Below, piece by piece: positions 47,522 through 58,543 of a DNA stretch of 64,000 nucleotides. The DNA lies in contig OY727102.1 in the NCBI GenBank assembly GCA_963402885.1, positions 11,036,001-11,100,000 on the forward strand, in the 5' to 3' direction. This DNA comes from Antedon bifida (Eukaryota; Echinodermata; Crinoidea; Comatulida; Antedonidae). The position numbers were made by a program, and so were the translations under genes. The notes under the pieces are model-generated. The model saw only the letters and a program-made list of their open reading frames with translations, did no database searches and was not told the DNA's origin. The stretch's first letter is position 1, and every line of letters begins with the position of its first letter.

Positions 47522-48033
47522 CAGAGCCATAATATATAGAGAGAGTTACGGCATTGAATGGATTAGAAGCCGTGTTTGTGTCCAACTATTCCTATGTAAC
47601 GTATGGAGTTGAGTCTTTTGTTTTGAAAATGTATAACGTTCAAAAGGCTTTAATTATCGAATTTAATATCAAAACAATCAATTTGATTAAAGGCTTTTGT
47701 TAAAATAATAAAAAAAGTATAAAGTTACTGCGAACATGATTTAAAACAACAAAAATAGCAATGCATTGTTTTTACATTTTGTTGTTTAAAATCATGTTCG
47801 CAGTAACTTTATGATTTCGTTATTATCTTAACAAAAACCTTTAAACAAATTGATTGTTTTGATATTAAATTCGATATTTAAAGCCTTGTGAATGTTATAC
47901 ATTTTTTAAGCAAATGACTCGACTCCATACGCTACATAGGCATAGTTGGACACAAACATGGCCGGCGTGCACACCACGTGACTTTCTAAAATCCGTGAAC
48001 GCAAAGTCGTAACTCTCTCTATATATGGCTCTG
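47522..48033. mobile_element. CAGAGCCAT MITE, 512-bp palindromic copy
   Basis: Ends CAGAGCCATAATATATAGAG and TCTATATATGGCTCTG. The two halves fold on each other (GTGTCCAACTATTCCTATGT against ACATAGGCATAGTTGGACAC). Flanked by CAGTCAAT on both sides (47514-47521 and 48034-48041). The 8-bp duplication and CAG...CTG ends fit a hAT-type non-autonomous element. No ORF. Confidence 0.88.
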
Positions 48034-48129
48034 CAGTCAATTACTCTACCCCCCTAGTAGTAGAGCAGTTAATGACATGAGCTGTGCATTTTATTACCAA
48101 AGCATGAAACTTGGCACAAAGTTTCTTTA

Positions 48130-48677
48130 AAGATGTATTGTCCCTTTGACTAATTCCAAAAAAATAAAAAATAACAGATTTCGTAAAAAGGTGGGTCATT
48201 TTGAAGTATCATAATAGTTATTAACTATCACCAAAAATTTGTCGAAAAAAAAATCATTTAACTGAAATACAGACATTTTTTTGTTAAAAAAATAACTCTG
48301 ACTTCCAGTCAAAGTTTTCGATCAAAACATACCCCATAATGAAACGCGCTTGTTTGGCTACTCTGTATGCATAATCATAAAACTTCCTCATGATCTGTGT
48401 GAAAATACCTTCTCAACCGTGATGAGTTGTAAACAATCCTAATTAGCATATGCATAATGCGTACTCGTCGTTTGAAATCTTTGTTTACTTTCGCTCGCGA
48501 TGATTTTCCAGACGAAATGTAATCAAACTAATTTACCTGTTAATTACGTAAACTTGTTGCTTTTGGCTCGAATTTTCGACTTAAAGTGAATAACTTTAAT
48601 ATTACTTTGATATGGCCAATTTAAATTTAGAATATTTTGACCTTCATTTTTTTGTGTTTCAAGGGACAATACATCTT
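48130..48677. mobile_element. MITE, TGTATTGTCCC family, copy 2
   Basis: Ends AAGATGTATTGTCCC and GGGACAATACATCTT with TA on both sides. The matching position in the other arm of the host foldback element is uninterrupted (reverse complement AAGTTTCTTTGATGTATATA), which shows the insertion directly. Confidence 0.82.
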
Positions 48678-49562
48678 TAATGTATATATATTCAAAATAT
48701 CGGGGGGTGCCAAGTGTCCAACGTCCGGTATGGCGGCCATTTTGAAATCAAGATCATAGACCATAAAAACAAAAAATGTTCATATCTTGGCAACTACACA
48801 CATTAGAGACTTAATTCTGGTCTCAAATTGTTCAGAAACTATATATATTTCTATTTGCTCTAATGAAAATTTTCGTCCAAAAATGACCGGAAATGACGTT
48901 TCTTTCAGTTTGACCTTTGACCTCGTATTTGTATATCTCTGTAACTACTGGTCATTTTCAATCGATTTTGGTGTCATTTTGTTCAGAATAAATACATTTA
49001 TATTTGTAGTAATGAAACATTTTCACATAAAATGACCGGAAATACAATTTATGACCTTTGACATTTAATTATTGATTTTTAATTATGTGAATATACTGTA
49101 TGTGGTTTTTGTTGGTCTTAAATGCACCTAATTTTGAACTTTGACCTGATAGGCGTAATTATATTAAATGATTAATGGACTTAAATTGTATATAGTACAT
49201 AAAATTGGTAAACATTGTGCTTGGTGGTACCATTAGTTCAATGATGTTGGCACCTTCTAATTCGCTAAAAGTTGTAATAGTTTGACAGAGGAAATAACAT
49301 ACATGTTATGGAATACCGTAAAACCTCGAAAAGGTGATAGTATGAGCTTCTTTTCGAGATTCGAGACTGTATTTGAATGTCAAATGAATAGTATGATGAT
49401 CGTGTTTATATCAATATATTATTAATGACCTTACAAAGAACCCTTTATATTTCAACAATCAAGCCTCAGTTATTCTACAATTTTTTGTTTTCCAAGTGGT
49501 AGGCCTATTTTGATTGCATCTTCTTTTTGTAGGCCTCTGCTTCCTCGGTAATATGGTCCTAC

Positions 49563-50222
49563 CCCTCCTTCTTTGTCTGTAGATGGTCTTATACCCCATT
49601 CTTTGTCTGTGGATGGTCTTATACCCGCTTCTTTGTCTGTGGATGGTCTTGTACCCCCTTCTGTATCTGTTGATGGTATTACACCCCTTTCTTTGTGTGC
49701 GGATGGTCTTACACCCCTTTCTTTGTATGTAGATGGTCTTACACCCCTTCTTTGTCTGTGGATGGTCATACACTCCCTTCTTTGTATGTGGATGGTCCTA
49801 CACCCCCTTCTTTGTCTGTGGATGGTCCTACACCCCTTTCTTTGTCTGTGGACGGTCCTACACCCTTCTTTGTCTGTGGATGGTCTCACACCCCCTTCTT
49901 TGTCTGTGGATGGTCCTACATCCCCTTCTTTGTCTGTGGATGGTCTTATACCCCCTTCTTTGTCTGTAAGTGGTCCTATACCCTTTCTTTGTCAGTGGAT
50001 GGTCTTACACCCCCTTCTTTGTCTGTGGACGGTCCTACACCCCCTTCTTTGTCTGTGGACGGTCTTACACCACTTTCTTTGTCTGTGGACGGTCTTACAC
50101 CCCTTTCTTTGTCTGTGGACGGTCTTACACCCCTTCTGTGCCTGTGGACGGTCTTATATCCCCTTCCTTGTCTGTTGATGGTATTACACCCCTTTCTTTG
50201 TCTGTTGATGGTATTACACTGG
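49563..50222. repeat. 30-bp minisatellite, about 22 copies
   Basis: Unit GGTCTTACACCCC plus CTTCTTTGTCTGTGGAT, with copy-to-copy variation in length and bases. The unit is a multiple of three and stop-poor, so long frames (for example 49573-50178 and 49695-50240) open in all forward frames and on the minus strand. They are by-products of the repeat, not genes. Confidence 0.88.
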
Positions 50223-50439
50223 ACCCACTACTTTGATTGATTAAATCAGACATTGTTTCTTGTATGATTAGGAGACCAAGACCTTCAAAGTGAAAGTCCA
50301 CAGGTGGATGCCTAAAAAGGTCTTGTACAGAACAGTATATTGTAGGTCCATGTCACTAATTTGAGAATTACTTGAATAATTATATTGAGATGTCTTTTAC
50401 GAATGGATTTGGTTCGGATTTTGCTAAAAAATTATGACT

Positions 50440-50832
50440 AGAGAAAATCGAGGAAAAGGATTCAGATGGTTTACAGCAAAGGCCCATTACCATAAAAATG
50501 GAGTATATTTTTTTAGATGCAACGAAAATGAAAAAGAATTATCTGAGTTTCTGACTAATGAAAGTAGGTCTACTGCATAAATGCAGGATAAGTTTGTAGT
50601 ATGTACTTTTAAAGACGGTGTTCTCTTAACTCATGAAAATGAGAACTTTCCGAACTTGTCTCATATGCAACATCAAAGAGGCCAACGAAAGAATGCTACT
50701 TTACATCAAAAATATTTCCAAATGGCATCTAACAATTCAATTAAACTTTTATTTCAGACAATTGTCCATATATTGCAAAAAAAAAAAAAAAAGATGAAGG
50801 AGAGAGGACCAAAACTTTTATCTAACGATTGA
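50440..50832 (+). pseudogene. Degraded coding-like stretch in foldback core
   Basis: Reads RCNENEKELSEFLTNES before a stop at 50578, then DKFVVCTFKDGVLLTHENEN and FPNLSHMQHQRGQ in the same frame from 50581, ending in an A-run. The spacing resembles a repeat-associated invertebrate protein in which 'KELxxFL' is followed by a beta-hairpin and a C-H-E-E-type motif. I cannot name the family with confidence. Confidence 0.3.
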
Positions 50833-52438
50833 CACATCACAGTTTAGCAAACAAGTCAGCATAGATGAGCTCAGTGATTGCTGTTTCTCAGTGATCTGTC
50901 ATACTTTACGCCTATCCTATCACATCAAAAGTCAAAAATTCAGAATAATAATTCCTGGTCATTTTTGCATTAAGTGCAATTAGGTGCATTTATACCAATG
51001 TAAACCACATGCAGTATGTTCACATACGTATATATGTCAAAGGTTATAAATTGTATTTCCAGTCATTTTATGTGAAAATGTTTCATTACTACAAATATAA
51101 ATGTCTCTATTCTGAACAAAATGACACCAAAATCGATTGAAAATGATCAGTAGTTACCGAGATATACAGATAAGAGGTCAAAGGTCAAACTGGAAGAAAC
51201 ATCATTTCCGGTCATTTTTTGACGAAACTTTTCATTAGAGCAAATAGAAATATGTGGTTTGTGAACAATTTAACACCAGAATCAAGTCTCTACTGTTTAT
51301 AGTTGCCAAGATATGAACACTTTTTGTTTTTATGGTGGCCATTTTGAAATCAAGATGGCCGCCATACCGGACGTTGGACACTTGGCACCCTCCGATATTT
51401 TTAATCTATATACATCAAAGAAACTTTGTGGCAAGTTTCATGCTTTGGTAATAAAGTGCACAACTTGGCAATTTTTATGGCGCTAACTGCTCTACTATAG
51501 AGTATTAGCAGAACCCCTCTATGATTTTGACTTTCTAATTTGATGCGGGCGCCCTACTCCATGGCAGAGCCATATATATAGAGAGAGTACGGCATTGAAT
51601 GGATTAGAAGCCGTGTTTGTGTCCAAACTATTCCTATGTAGCGTATGGAGTTGAGTCTTTTGTTTTGAAAATGTATAACGTTCAAAAGGCTTTAATTATC
51701 GAATTTAATATCAAAACAATCAATTTGATTAAAGGTTTTTGTTAAAATAATAAAAAAATTATAAAGTTACTGCGAACATGATTTAAAACAACAAAAATAG
51801 GAAGATTAAACGAGACTTACCTGTAAGTTGAAGTTTGATCACTATTTTATGAATATGTGAGTGAGGTGTAAACTGAGATCCCGACGCGCACGCGCACCCT
51901 CATACTTTAAATCAAACATATCCAGAGTAATAATTTGCAGCGATAAGTATATATATGATAACCTGCATTGTTCTATAATAATAATTGTTTTACTTGGGGT
52001 GGGTTGAGGCGGGCAGTTTACACCTCACTCACATATTCATAAAATAGTGATCAAACTTCAACTTACAGGTAAGTCTCGTTTAATCTTCCTATTTTATTTC
52101 ATATACGTTCGCTGTAAACTGAGATGTTTAAAGCCAACTCTGGAAACATGTTTGAACTGTAAACCAAATAATTGACGGAAATGTTAGTTTCAATAAAACA
52201 ACTTTATTTCCAAAAGTCTACATTCATTCATAAGGATGTTTGCCTAACGGGCAACTTAAATATGACAACTATCGTGTTGTATTAATAATAAAGCATTTAT
52301 TTTGCTTATAATCAATAGTCCAACGTTTTAGGATTCTCACCCTAAAAACATCAATTAGAAAACTAAACAACAATATTAAACTGGTTCAAAATGCAAACAG
52401 GGGCTATTTGTAGTAGCCAACAACAAACACAACCAATA

Positions 52439-53400
52439 TTAATGAGTTGATGAATCAACTTTTCTCAACAGTGCCTGTTGAAATGACGGATTTTCTACAA
52501 ATTTTATAGGCTTATTATAATATCTGTTTAGTGTATGTTCGTTTCTCCACCCAGCTGTTTTCATTATTAAGTCAACCGGGACATTCCTTAATTTTGCTGA
52601 TGAAGATGCAGCCGCTCGGACCGAATGGGCTTTAAATTTTGTTGTATCTACTCCTGCTTCTGATAAACCTGTCCTTATCCATCGAGCAATTGTGTCTTTT
52701 GATGCCTCGGCATACGGTTTCTTATGACATATAAAAAAAATCTGTCCTTATTTTCCCTTAAATTACTAGTTTTTTCCCTGTACTTTAGAATTGTTCTGAC
52801 CGGACATAGGGCAGGGTCTTCACTTTTGTGGAAAACCACCAGTTGACCTGTATTGTTTGGTCTGCTAGTTTTTAGTAATGTACAAATGTAAAAGGTGATT
52901 GCTTCATTCTCGATATTCATATTTGAAAATTTGAAATTATATAAGGTTTGAAGCCTACTTGAGGACAATAATGCTAATAACAATGCTACTTTTGTGGTAA
53001 ATTCTTTAAGCGATAATGTATCGTCGTTAATTGTTCGCCTCAGATAGTCTGTAACTAAGCGAACATCCCAAATGTGTGCATATTTTGGAGTCGGTGGGTT
53101 AAAATTGAATAACCCTTTCATAAATCTTTTCAGTTCAATAGACTCCTTCATGTTTATATCTAAGATTTCGAGAAAGTTTACAATTGCGCTTTTCGCTATA
53201 CTGATAGTACTATAGCCTAAGCCCTCGTCCTTCAGCTTTATCAAGAAATCGAGGACGTGACCGGTGTTTAGCTGTTGCCATGTGATTCCTCTGATTTCAC
53301 AAAAGTCTATAAATTTTGTTAGCTGTGAGTTATATTGCTTCCACGTTGACCGTCTCCAGGATTGCAGAATGACGTCTGCTGCAGTATTGCTTATTCCTTT
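52439..53400 (-). CDS. DIRS tyrosine recombinase, one frameshift
   Basis: The frame overlaps the end of the RT ORF and starts near SNTAADVILQSWRRSTWKQY. The SAM-like N-terminal part is followed by the catalytic domain: LLLALLSSSRLQTLYNF (box I Arg), FKAHSVRAAASSSA (HxxR box) and GWRNEHTLNRYYNKP (Tyr nucleophile). It ends VDSSTH at 52439. Near 52733-52740 the reading moves one frame in a run of eight T on the minus strand: DRFF continues as CHKKPYAEASKDTIARWIRT only after a shift. This is either a real inactivating indel or a homopolymer error. The enzyme inserts the circular DNA copy of the element by site-specific recombination. All catalytic residues are present on either side of the shift. 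Confidence 0.87.
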
Positions 53401-56400
53401 GTTGTAGAGTTCCGCCCTGATAGCCTGCAGGCAAAAAGGTTAAGTCTGTTATAAAGGGGATGACAATCATCTGAACCATGTAATGTTAAGGCATGTTTGG
53501 TATTCTTAAACCTCAGTGGTTCCCCAACCATCATTGATAGTAATTTAGGATACCAATACTGTGTTAGCCAGTTTGGGACCACCATGATAACTATGGCATT
53601 ATCTGTCAATATTTTTTGCAAACATCTACCTATAAGGCAGAACGGCGGGAAAGCATAGAGCTTGGCAGAGGACCAATTTTGTAGAAATGCATCGATACCA
53701 ATTGAATCTGGGTCCGGTTTCCATGATATATATTTCGGAAGCTGTGCATTGTGCCTAGAAGCGAATAGGTCTATATCCAGTTCGCCGAATGTTTTAGTGA
53801 TTTTTATAAACAATTCTTTGTTAAGCATCCATTCTGTCTCATCTTTAAACTGACGAGACTTTGCATCAGCTATTATATTATCTCTACCTGGGATGTATTC
53901 TGCACTTATCCAAAAATTGTTCTCAATGCACCAAGACCAGATGGCTTTTGAAATTTTATTGCACGCAATTGATTTTGCGCCGCCCATGTTGTTTATGTAA
54001 GCTACTGCCGTGGTATTATCAACCTTCAACCTTATGTGCTTAGCTTTTCTCTCACGGGACAATGCTTTAAGGCCGAAAAAAGCAGCCAGCAATTCTAAGT
54101 AATTAATATTTAGTGCCCCTGTAGCATATGCAATGTCTAGGTCTTTGTTTATCCACCTTCCCCCTGTGTGGGTATGTCCATCAGTGGCACCCCAGCCTAG
54201 ACCACTAGCGTCTGTCTCAATTGTTAGGTCGGGGTACCCATGATATATCAATTTATATGCGTCTTTGACATTATTTTGCCACCAAAGAATATCGTCCCGT
54301 CCATTGACGGAAATACTAATAGGCCTATCGTAATGGCCTTTATTTATTTTTAGAGCTAGTATTTTCTCCTTCTCTAGTGCCCTATAATGAAGCTTTCCAT
54401 ACTCTACAGCAGGTAGTGTTGCTATAATTTTGCCTAAAAATTGCGCAACTTTCCTAATGGTAGTATGACTTAATGTAAGTATGTGTTTACTTTGAACTCT
54501 AATTTCCTCCTTCTTGTGATATGGAAGGGAAACCGTCATACTTATAGAATTTATTTCAAATCCCAAGAAGGTTATGATCTGCGTAGGATTCATTACTGAT
54601 TTTTCTCTATTAATGATAAAACCCAATGAGGCTAGAAGTTCACTAGTTTCCCTGGCGGTACCGCCGGCCAAGTCTTCTGACTGGTTTATACACAAAATGT
54701 CATCAATGTAAACCAACAGAATATGCCCTCTGCTGCGCAAAAACGCAATTGGGGGCTTCAATAATTTCGTGAAAAGTCTAGGCCCTGAGCTAAGCCCATT
54801 AGGCAATGCGACAAACTTATACAGGTTGTCTTTCCAAACAAATTTTAAATATTTAGTGTCCGACTCTGCTATGGGTACAGTAAAATATGCATCTTTGAGG
54901 TCGACTGACGTCATATATACACCTGGTGAAATTAGTGTCAATGCATTTCCAAACATTTCCATTTTGAAATGTTTGTATGTCACATATTCATTTAATTTAG
55001 AGAGGTCTAATATCATTCTGAACCCTCCATCTTTCTTTGGCCTTGTAAAAATATTTGATACAAACTGGTCATGTTCATACATGGCTGGTTTGACCACCCC
55101 TTTTGATATCAATTTAACTATTTGATCATCAATAGCCTCCATATCCATGTTGCTGAGTTTGTATGGATGAGGTATTTTTCCTTTTAGGTGGTAGGGTATG
55201 GCTTTATCAAACTCTATTTTATATCCTGAAACCGCATTTAGGATGTATGGATCCGAAGTATATTTTTTCCACCTATGTATATATGACCTGAGTCGACCTC
55301 CTACTATGTCAAGGTTATTATGTTTGTTAACCTTATTGTTAGGAGAAATACTTATATTATCAATCGACTCATACCTCTTCGGCTGTTGTTTTAGGTCCTT
55401 TTTCCCCTGATAAAATTTGGTCTGGTTGTAGTTGTTTGTTGACCATTTGTGTCGCCGGGTTTGACCTAAAAAAGGTTTGCCATTTCTATTGTATGGCTGG
55501 TATCTGTAGTTGTTGGACCTGGTCTTTGGTTGGTACGACTTAAAATTAAATAAGCCTGCCGTAGCCTTCCTTTCCTCATCCAGTTTTTTAACTGTAGTAC
55601 TCAGGTCACCAAATAAATACTCTGTAGGCTTAATGCTGGGTTTACATAAATGAGTATATTTGGCATTTATTTCCGGTTTCAACATCTCCTTACGAAGTGC
55701 AAGTAACTCGAAGTTCGCATTGGCAAGTAGGCCGATTGTGTCCTGTGCTATCTCCGATGACTCATTTCCATCAACTAATTTAGCAAGGGCGGTAATTCCC
55801 TTTATCAAAGGTTTTTGTACCTTTTGAAATTTTAGATCGTTAGACCGTGCCCTTGGTGTAATGGAATCCCAAATAGTTGGATTGACCTTTGGCACCATTA
55901 GGGCCTCTAGATTTTCCGGTATAGGATAGCTTTTGATCAGCTCGGTCATTACACTATCACTCATATGCGAGTGCAATAAGTATGTTAGCGTGTCAGCCAA
56001 CTCTTGGCTGACTGCTGGTGCCAATTCGTTAGAAACAGCAAATCTTGCTGCAAAACCCGGAGGAAGGGGGCCTTTGACCTTACTATTACTATTAGTGGCT
56101 GGCCGCTCAGGATTTTCATCCTTCTTGGATAGTTGTGTACCTGTTACTTCCCCCTCCTCCAGGTCAGACACATCATGTTCGTACTGATGATGCCTATCGT
56201 AAATGTTACTCGTGAGGCTAACCACCGAGCTACTGTCATCATATTCATTGTTGTGACATTGTGATGACATTTGTGTCATCAACTGAGATAAAAGGTCGTG
56301 CGTTGACTCATTTATTTGTTGAGCAGCCTTCGTCTCTTTAACCTGCTGCTCAACCAACCGCTCAAGGTTTTCAACCCTAGCCTCATAGTTCAGGCCTACT

Positions 56401-56648
56401 CCGACCTGTTGATTAGGCTGCAGCACGTTAGTGCATGATGGCCCGGCGATAGCAACGGCATCGCTGTTGCTATGCGTATTACCTTCTTTAGGAGGCCTAG
56501 TAATAGTACAGTTAGACCCCGCCTTCCTGGCCTTTTTGGTGGGCTTAGCCACCGTATGCTGTACAAGTGGAGTTGTAGCTGCAAATGTTACATTTCCAGC
56601 AGAAATCTCCAGCACATCTTCTTGTATTGCAAGTGATTTTTGTTCCAT
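53391..56648 (-). CDS. DIRS Gag / reverse transcriptase / RNase H polyprotein
   Basis: Intact frame. I choose the Met at 56648 (MEQKSLAIQ) because the extra 45 codons upstream, to 56783, run through the inverted-repeat leader. The N-terminal part is Gag-like with a predicted coiled coil (ARVENLERLVEQQVKETKAA) and acidic linkers. RT follows: DGGFRMILDLSKLNEYVTYK, SVDLKDAYFTVPI, ALPNGLSSGPRLFTKLLKP and LLVYIDDILCI with the catalytic YIDD. RNase H has TIETDASGLGWGATDG, LELLAAFFGLKAL and KVDNTTAVAYINNMGGAKS. The C-terminal block DLFASRHNAQLPKYISWKPD and YAFPPFCLIGRCLQKIL is typical of DIRS. It copies the element's RNA and removes the RNA strand. The frame is uninterrupted over about 1,085 codons, suggesting a recent insertion. 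Confidence 0.9.
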   Translation of the reverse strand: MEQKSLAIQEDVLEISAGNVTFAATTPLVQHTVAKPTKKARKAGSNCTITRPPKEGNTHSNSDAVAIAGPSCTNVLQPNQQVGVGLNYEARVENLERLVEQQVKETKAAQQINESTHDLLSQLMTQMSSQCHNNEYDDSSSVVSLTSNIYDRHHQYEHDVSDLEEGEVTGTQLSKKDENPERPATNSNSKVKGPLPPGFAARFAVSNELAPAVSQELADTLTYLLHSHMSDSVMTELIKSYPIPENLEALMVPKVNPTIWDSITPRARSNDLKFQKVQKPLIKGITALAKLVDGNESSEIAQDTIGLLANANFELLALRKEMLKPEINAKYTHLCKPSIKPTEYLFGDLSTTVKKLDEERKATAGLFNFKSYQPKTRSNNYRYQPYNRNGKPFLGQTRRHKWSTNNYNQTKFYQGKKDLKQQPKRYESIDNISISPNNKVNKHNNLDIVGGRLRSYIHRWKKYTSDPYILNAVSGYKIEFDKAIPYHLKGKIPHPYKLSNMDMEAIDDQIVKLISKGVVKPAMYEHDQFVSNIFTRPKKDGGFRMILDLSKLNEYVTYKHFKMEMFGNALTLISPGVYMTSVDLKDAYFTVPIAESDTKYLKFVWKDNLYKFVALPNGLSSGPRLFTKLLKPPIAFLRSRGHILLVYIDDILCINQSEDLAGGTARETSELLASLGFIINREKSVMNPTQIITFLGFEINSISMTVSLPYHKKEEIRVQSKHILTLSHTTIRKVAQFLGKIIATLPAVEYGKLHYRALEKEKILALKINKGHYDRPISISVNGRDDILWWQNNVKDAYKLIYHGYPDLTIETDASGLGWGATDGHTHTGGRWINKDLDIAYATGALNINYLELLAAFFGLKALSRERKAKHIRLKVDNTTAVAYINNMGGAKSIACNKISKAIWSWCIENNFWISAEYIPGRDNIIADAKSRQFKDETEWMLNKELFIKITKTFGELDIDLFASRHNAQLPKYISWKPDPDSIGIDAFLQNWSSAKLYAFPPFCLIGRCLQKILTDNAIVIMVVPNWLTQYWYPKLLSMMVGEPLRFKNTKHALTLHGSDDCHPLYNRLNLFACRLSGRNSTTKE

Positions 56649-57355
56649 GATCGTTCGGGTGCACGCCGTCTCCAAACGATGGCGCCGATATGAGGGTGCG
56701 CGTGCGCGTCGGGATCTCAGTTTACAGCGAACGTATATGAAATAAAATAGCAATTTCGGAACGGCTCTGGTTGTGCGCTCCATGCACGCTCTACGCGTGC
56801 GCGTTTAGTTTGTACAGCGATTCTCTATAGTAATGCATTGTTTTTACATTTTGTTGTTTAAAATCATGTTCGCAGTAACTTTATGATTTCGTTATTATCT
56901 TAACAAAAACCTTTAAACAAATTGATTGTTTTGATATTAAATTCGATATTTAAAGCCTTGTGAATGTTATACATTTTTTAAGCAAATGACTCGACTCCAT
57001 ACGCTACATAGGCATAGTTGGACACAAATATGGCCGGCGTGCACACCACGTGACTTTCTAAAATCCGTGAACGCAAAGTCGTAACTCTCTCTATATATGG
57101 CTCTGCTCCATGGCTCACAATGGCGCCACCCATAGCTCTATTCTATCCCACAATGCCTTTCGAAATTGTTACGCGCTTCGGACAAACAGGAGATTCTTGT
57201 GTTATAAGTTCTTTGACTGTAGTGTTACCAAAGATTTTAATATAGGCGCGCGCGTCTATTGTGTATAGCGTTTTCCTGTAGTTAGTTTTCTAGGCTATGC
57301 ATTATTTTTAGATTTTGTTGTCTATGAAATAACGCTTAGATTCCGTTTTTATTTA

Positions 57356-57702
57356 AAGATGTATTGTCCCCCAAAATCATGAAAAATAAAGATTTTTAAA
57401 ATCGGACTTTGAATAGGCCATTTTGCAGTTTTAATGAAGTTGTTCACTTCCATAAGAAAAAAAACGGGGGAAAAAAATTATTTCACCTATAAAAAGACAA
57501 AATAAACAGTTAAATTACCCAAAAACTCATTGTCTTCCAGACAGTTTGACCATTTTTTGCTTTAAATTACATTTTTCTCAGGTAAATACATTTTTTTCAG
57601 ACACAATTTTTTGTGAGAGTGAATAACTATTATGTGACATTAAAATAACATATTCAACAAAAAAATTTAAAAAAATATTTTTTTAGGGGGACAATATATC
57701 TT
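57356..57702. mobile_element. MITE, TGTATTGTCCCC family, copy 3
   Basis: Ends AAGATGTATTGTCCCCC and GGGGGACAATATATCTT, TA on both sides, AT-rich, no ORF. The spacers 57114-57355 and 57703-58034 hold no gene that I can support. Confidence 0.75.
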
Positions 57703-58034
57703 TAAGTAATACATTTTATTAATGGTATTTGGATTTGTTAAAATATATATATATATCTTTTATAATAAAAAAAAAAAATGCTAGGGCCTACATTTTATTT
57801 AGTCATCAAAGCATGAATTATGAATTGAAAATATTACATAATTGTTAATAATAGGACGTAGTTATGGGATGTTTCGTTCCAAAATCAATCAATCAAACTT
57901 TATAATGTACTATCGCACGCGCGCGCAATATTCTTTGCCGCGCAAGTACTTCTGTACGCTGTGCACGTCGATATTCCACCGTAAAATGTGCAATTACATT
58001 TTTTTTTAAATATAAGAAAAAGTTGAAAGTATTT

Positions 58035-58440
58035 TGTTGCTAGAAGAATATGTCTACAAGCAACAATTCAACTGGATCGGACATGTAATTTGAAAAGAAA
58101 ATGAAGATCTTACAAAAATTCTTACTTTTCACACAAAGTAAACGAAGAGGTCGAAAGATACCATCAGTACTTGATAGAGTTGTACAACAAAGTCAACTTA
58201 CTAGATGCAACTTCATTGGAGCCTGCTTCAACAGAAATTTATAATTTCCAGCAATGTTTTAACTGTATATAATTATGAACTGTTTTATAAGTAGTTTTGT
58301 GACTGTGCAATTTGGTAATAGTCACTCTCATACTGTACATTTAAAAGTAACACATCCAAATGCCAACTTCAAGTCAATGGCTACAAGATGTCTCTGTGAG
58401 ACGGTTATTTGAACCAGTACCAGTACAATCATGTTAGATT
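58035..58440 (+). mobile_element. LINE 3' fragment, same family as 15125-15545
   Basis: Begins in EEYVYKQQFNWIGHV and continues through KENEDLTKIL and RGRKIPSVLDRVVQQSQLT to a 3' UTR ending GGTTATTTGAACCAGTACCA. 5' truncated, with small frame disruptions. Confidence 0.7.
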
Positions 58441-58543
58441 AGATCATAAAATCATGTACTATATGTTATAGCAACATTTGAAAGAAAATGACTGTTTTTA
58501 GAAAATATCGTTATTAATTTTTTTTTTCCCTAAGCAGTTGATG

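Larger units (their letters stand above)
48058..51497. mobile_element. 3.4-kb foldback element with minisatellite core
   Basis: Ends TAGTAGAGCAGTTA and TAACTGCTCTACTA, flanked by TAG on both sides (48055-48057 and 51498-51500). The uninterrupted host unit at 47450 reads CCCCCCTAGAGTATTAG, as expected for a TAG duplication. The arms pair over about 500 bases (for example CAAGTGTCCAACGTCCGGTA at 48711 against its complement near 51375). The left arm is lengthened by a MITE at 48130-48677. The core holds the 49563-50222 minisatellite and a possible degraded coding stretch (50440-50830). No transposase recognised. Confidence 0.82.
51801..56830 (-). mobile_element. DIRS-type tyrosine-recombinase retrotransposon
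   Basis: Gag-RT-RNase H frame and an overlapping tyrosine recombinase, both on the minus strand, with the split inverted repeats expected of DIRS elements. A 75-bp arm at 51801-51876 is perfectly inverted at 52017-52091. The next 38 bases (52092-52129) are inverted at about 56712-56749. The CCCGACGCGCACGCGCACCC block at 51879 is inverted near 56693-56712. No target duplication, as expected for recombinase-mediated insertion. Inserted in the third CAGAGCCAT MITE. Confidence 0.9.
51565..57105. mobile_element. CAGAGCCAT MITE, third copy, split by a DIRS element
   Basis: Left half 51565-51800, right half 56831-57105, together matching the 512-bp copy. The outer flanks are CTCCATGG on both sides (51557-51564 and 57106-57113), a perfect 8-bp duplication still readable although 5 kb of DIRS sequence sits inside. 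The break in the MITE lies at the base corresponding to 47757-47760. Confidence 0.88.

Noticed and set aside
49573-50240. Several long overlapping frames (up to 201 codons) reading SVDGLTP-type repeats
   Set aside because: They arise because a stop-poor 30-bp minisatellite is a multiple of three. Frames are open in all registers and on both strands, with no start context or conserved motif.
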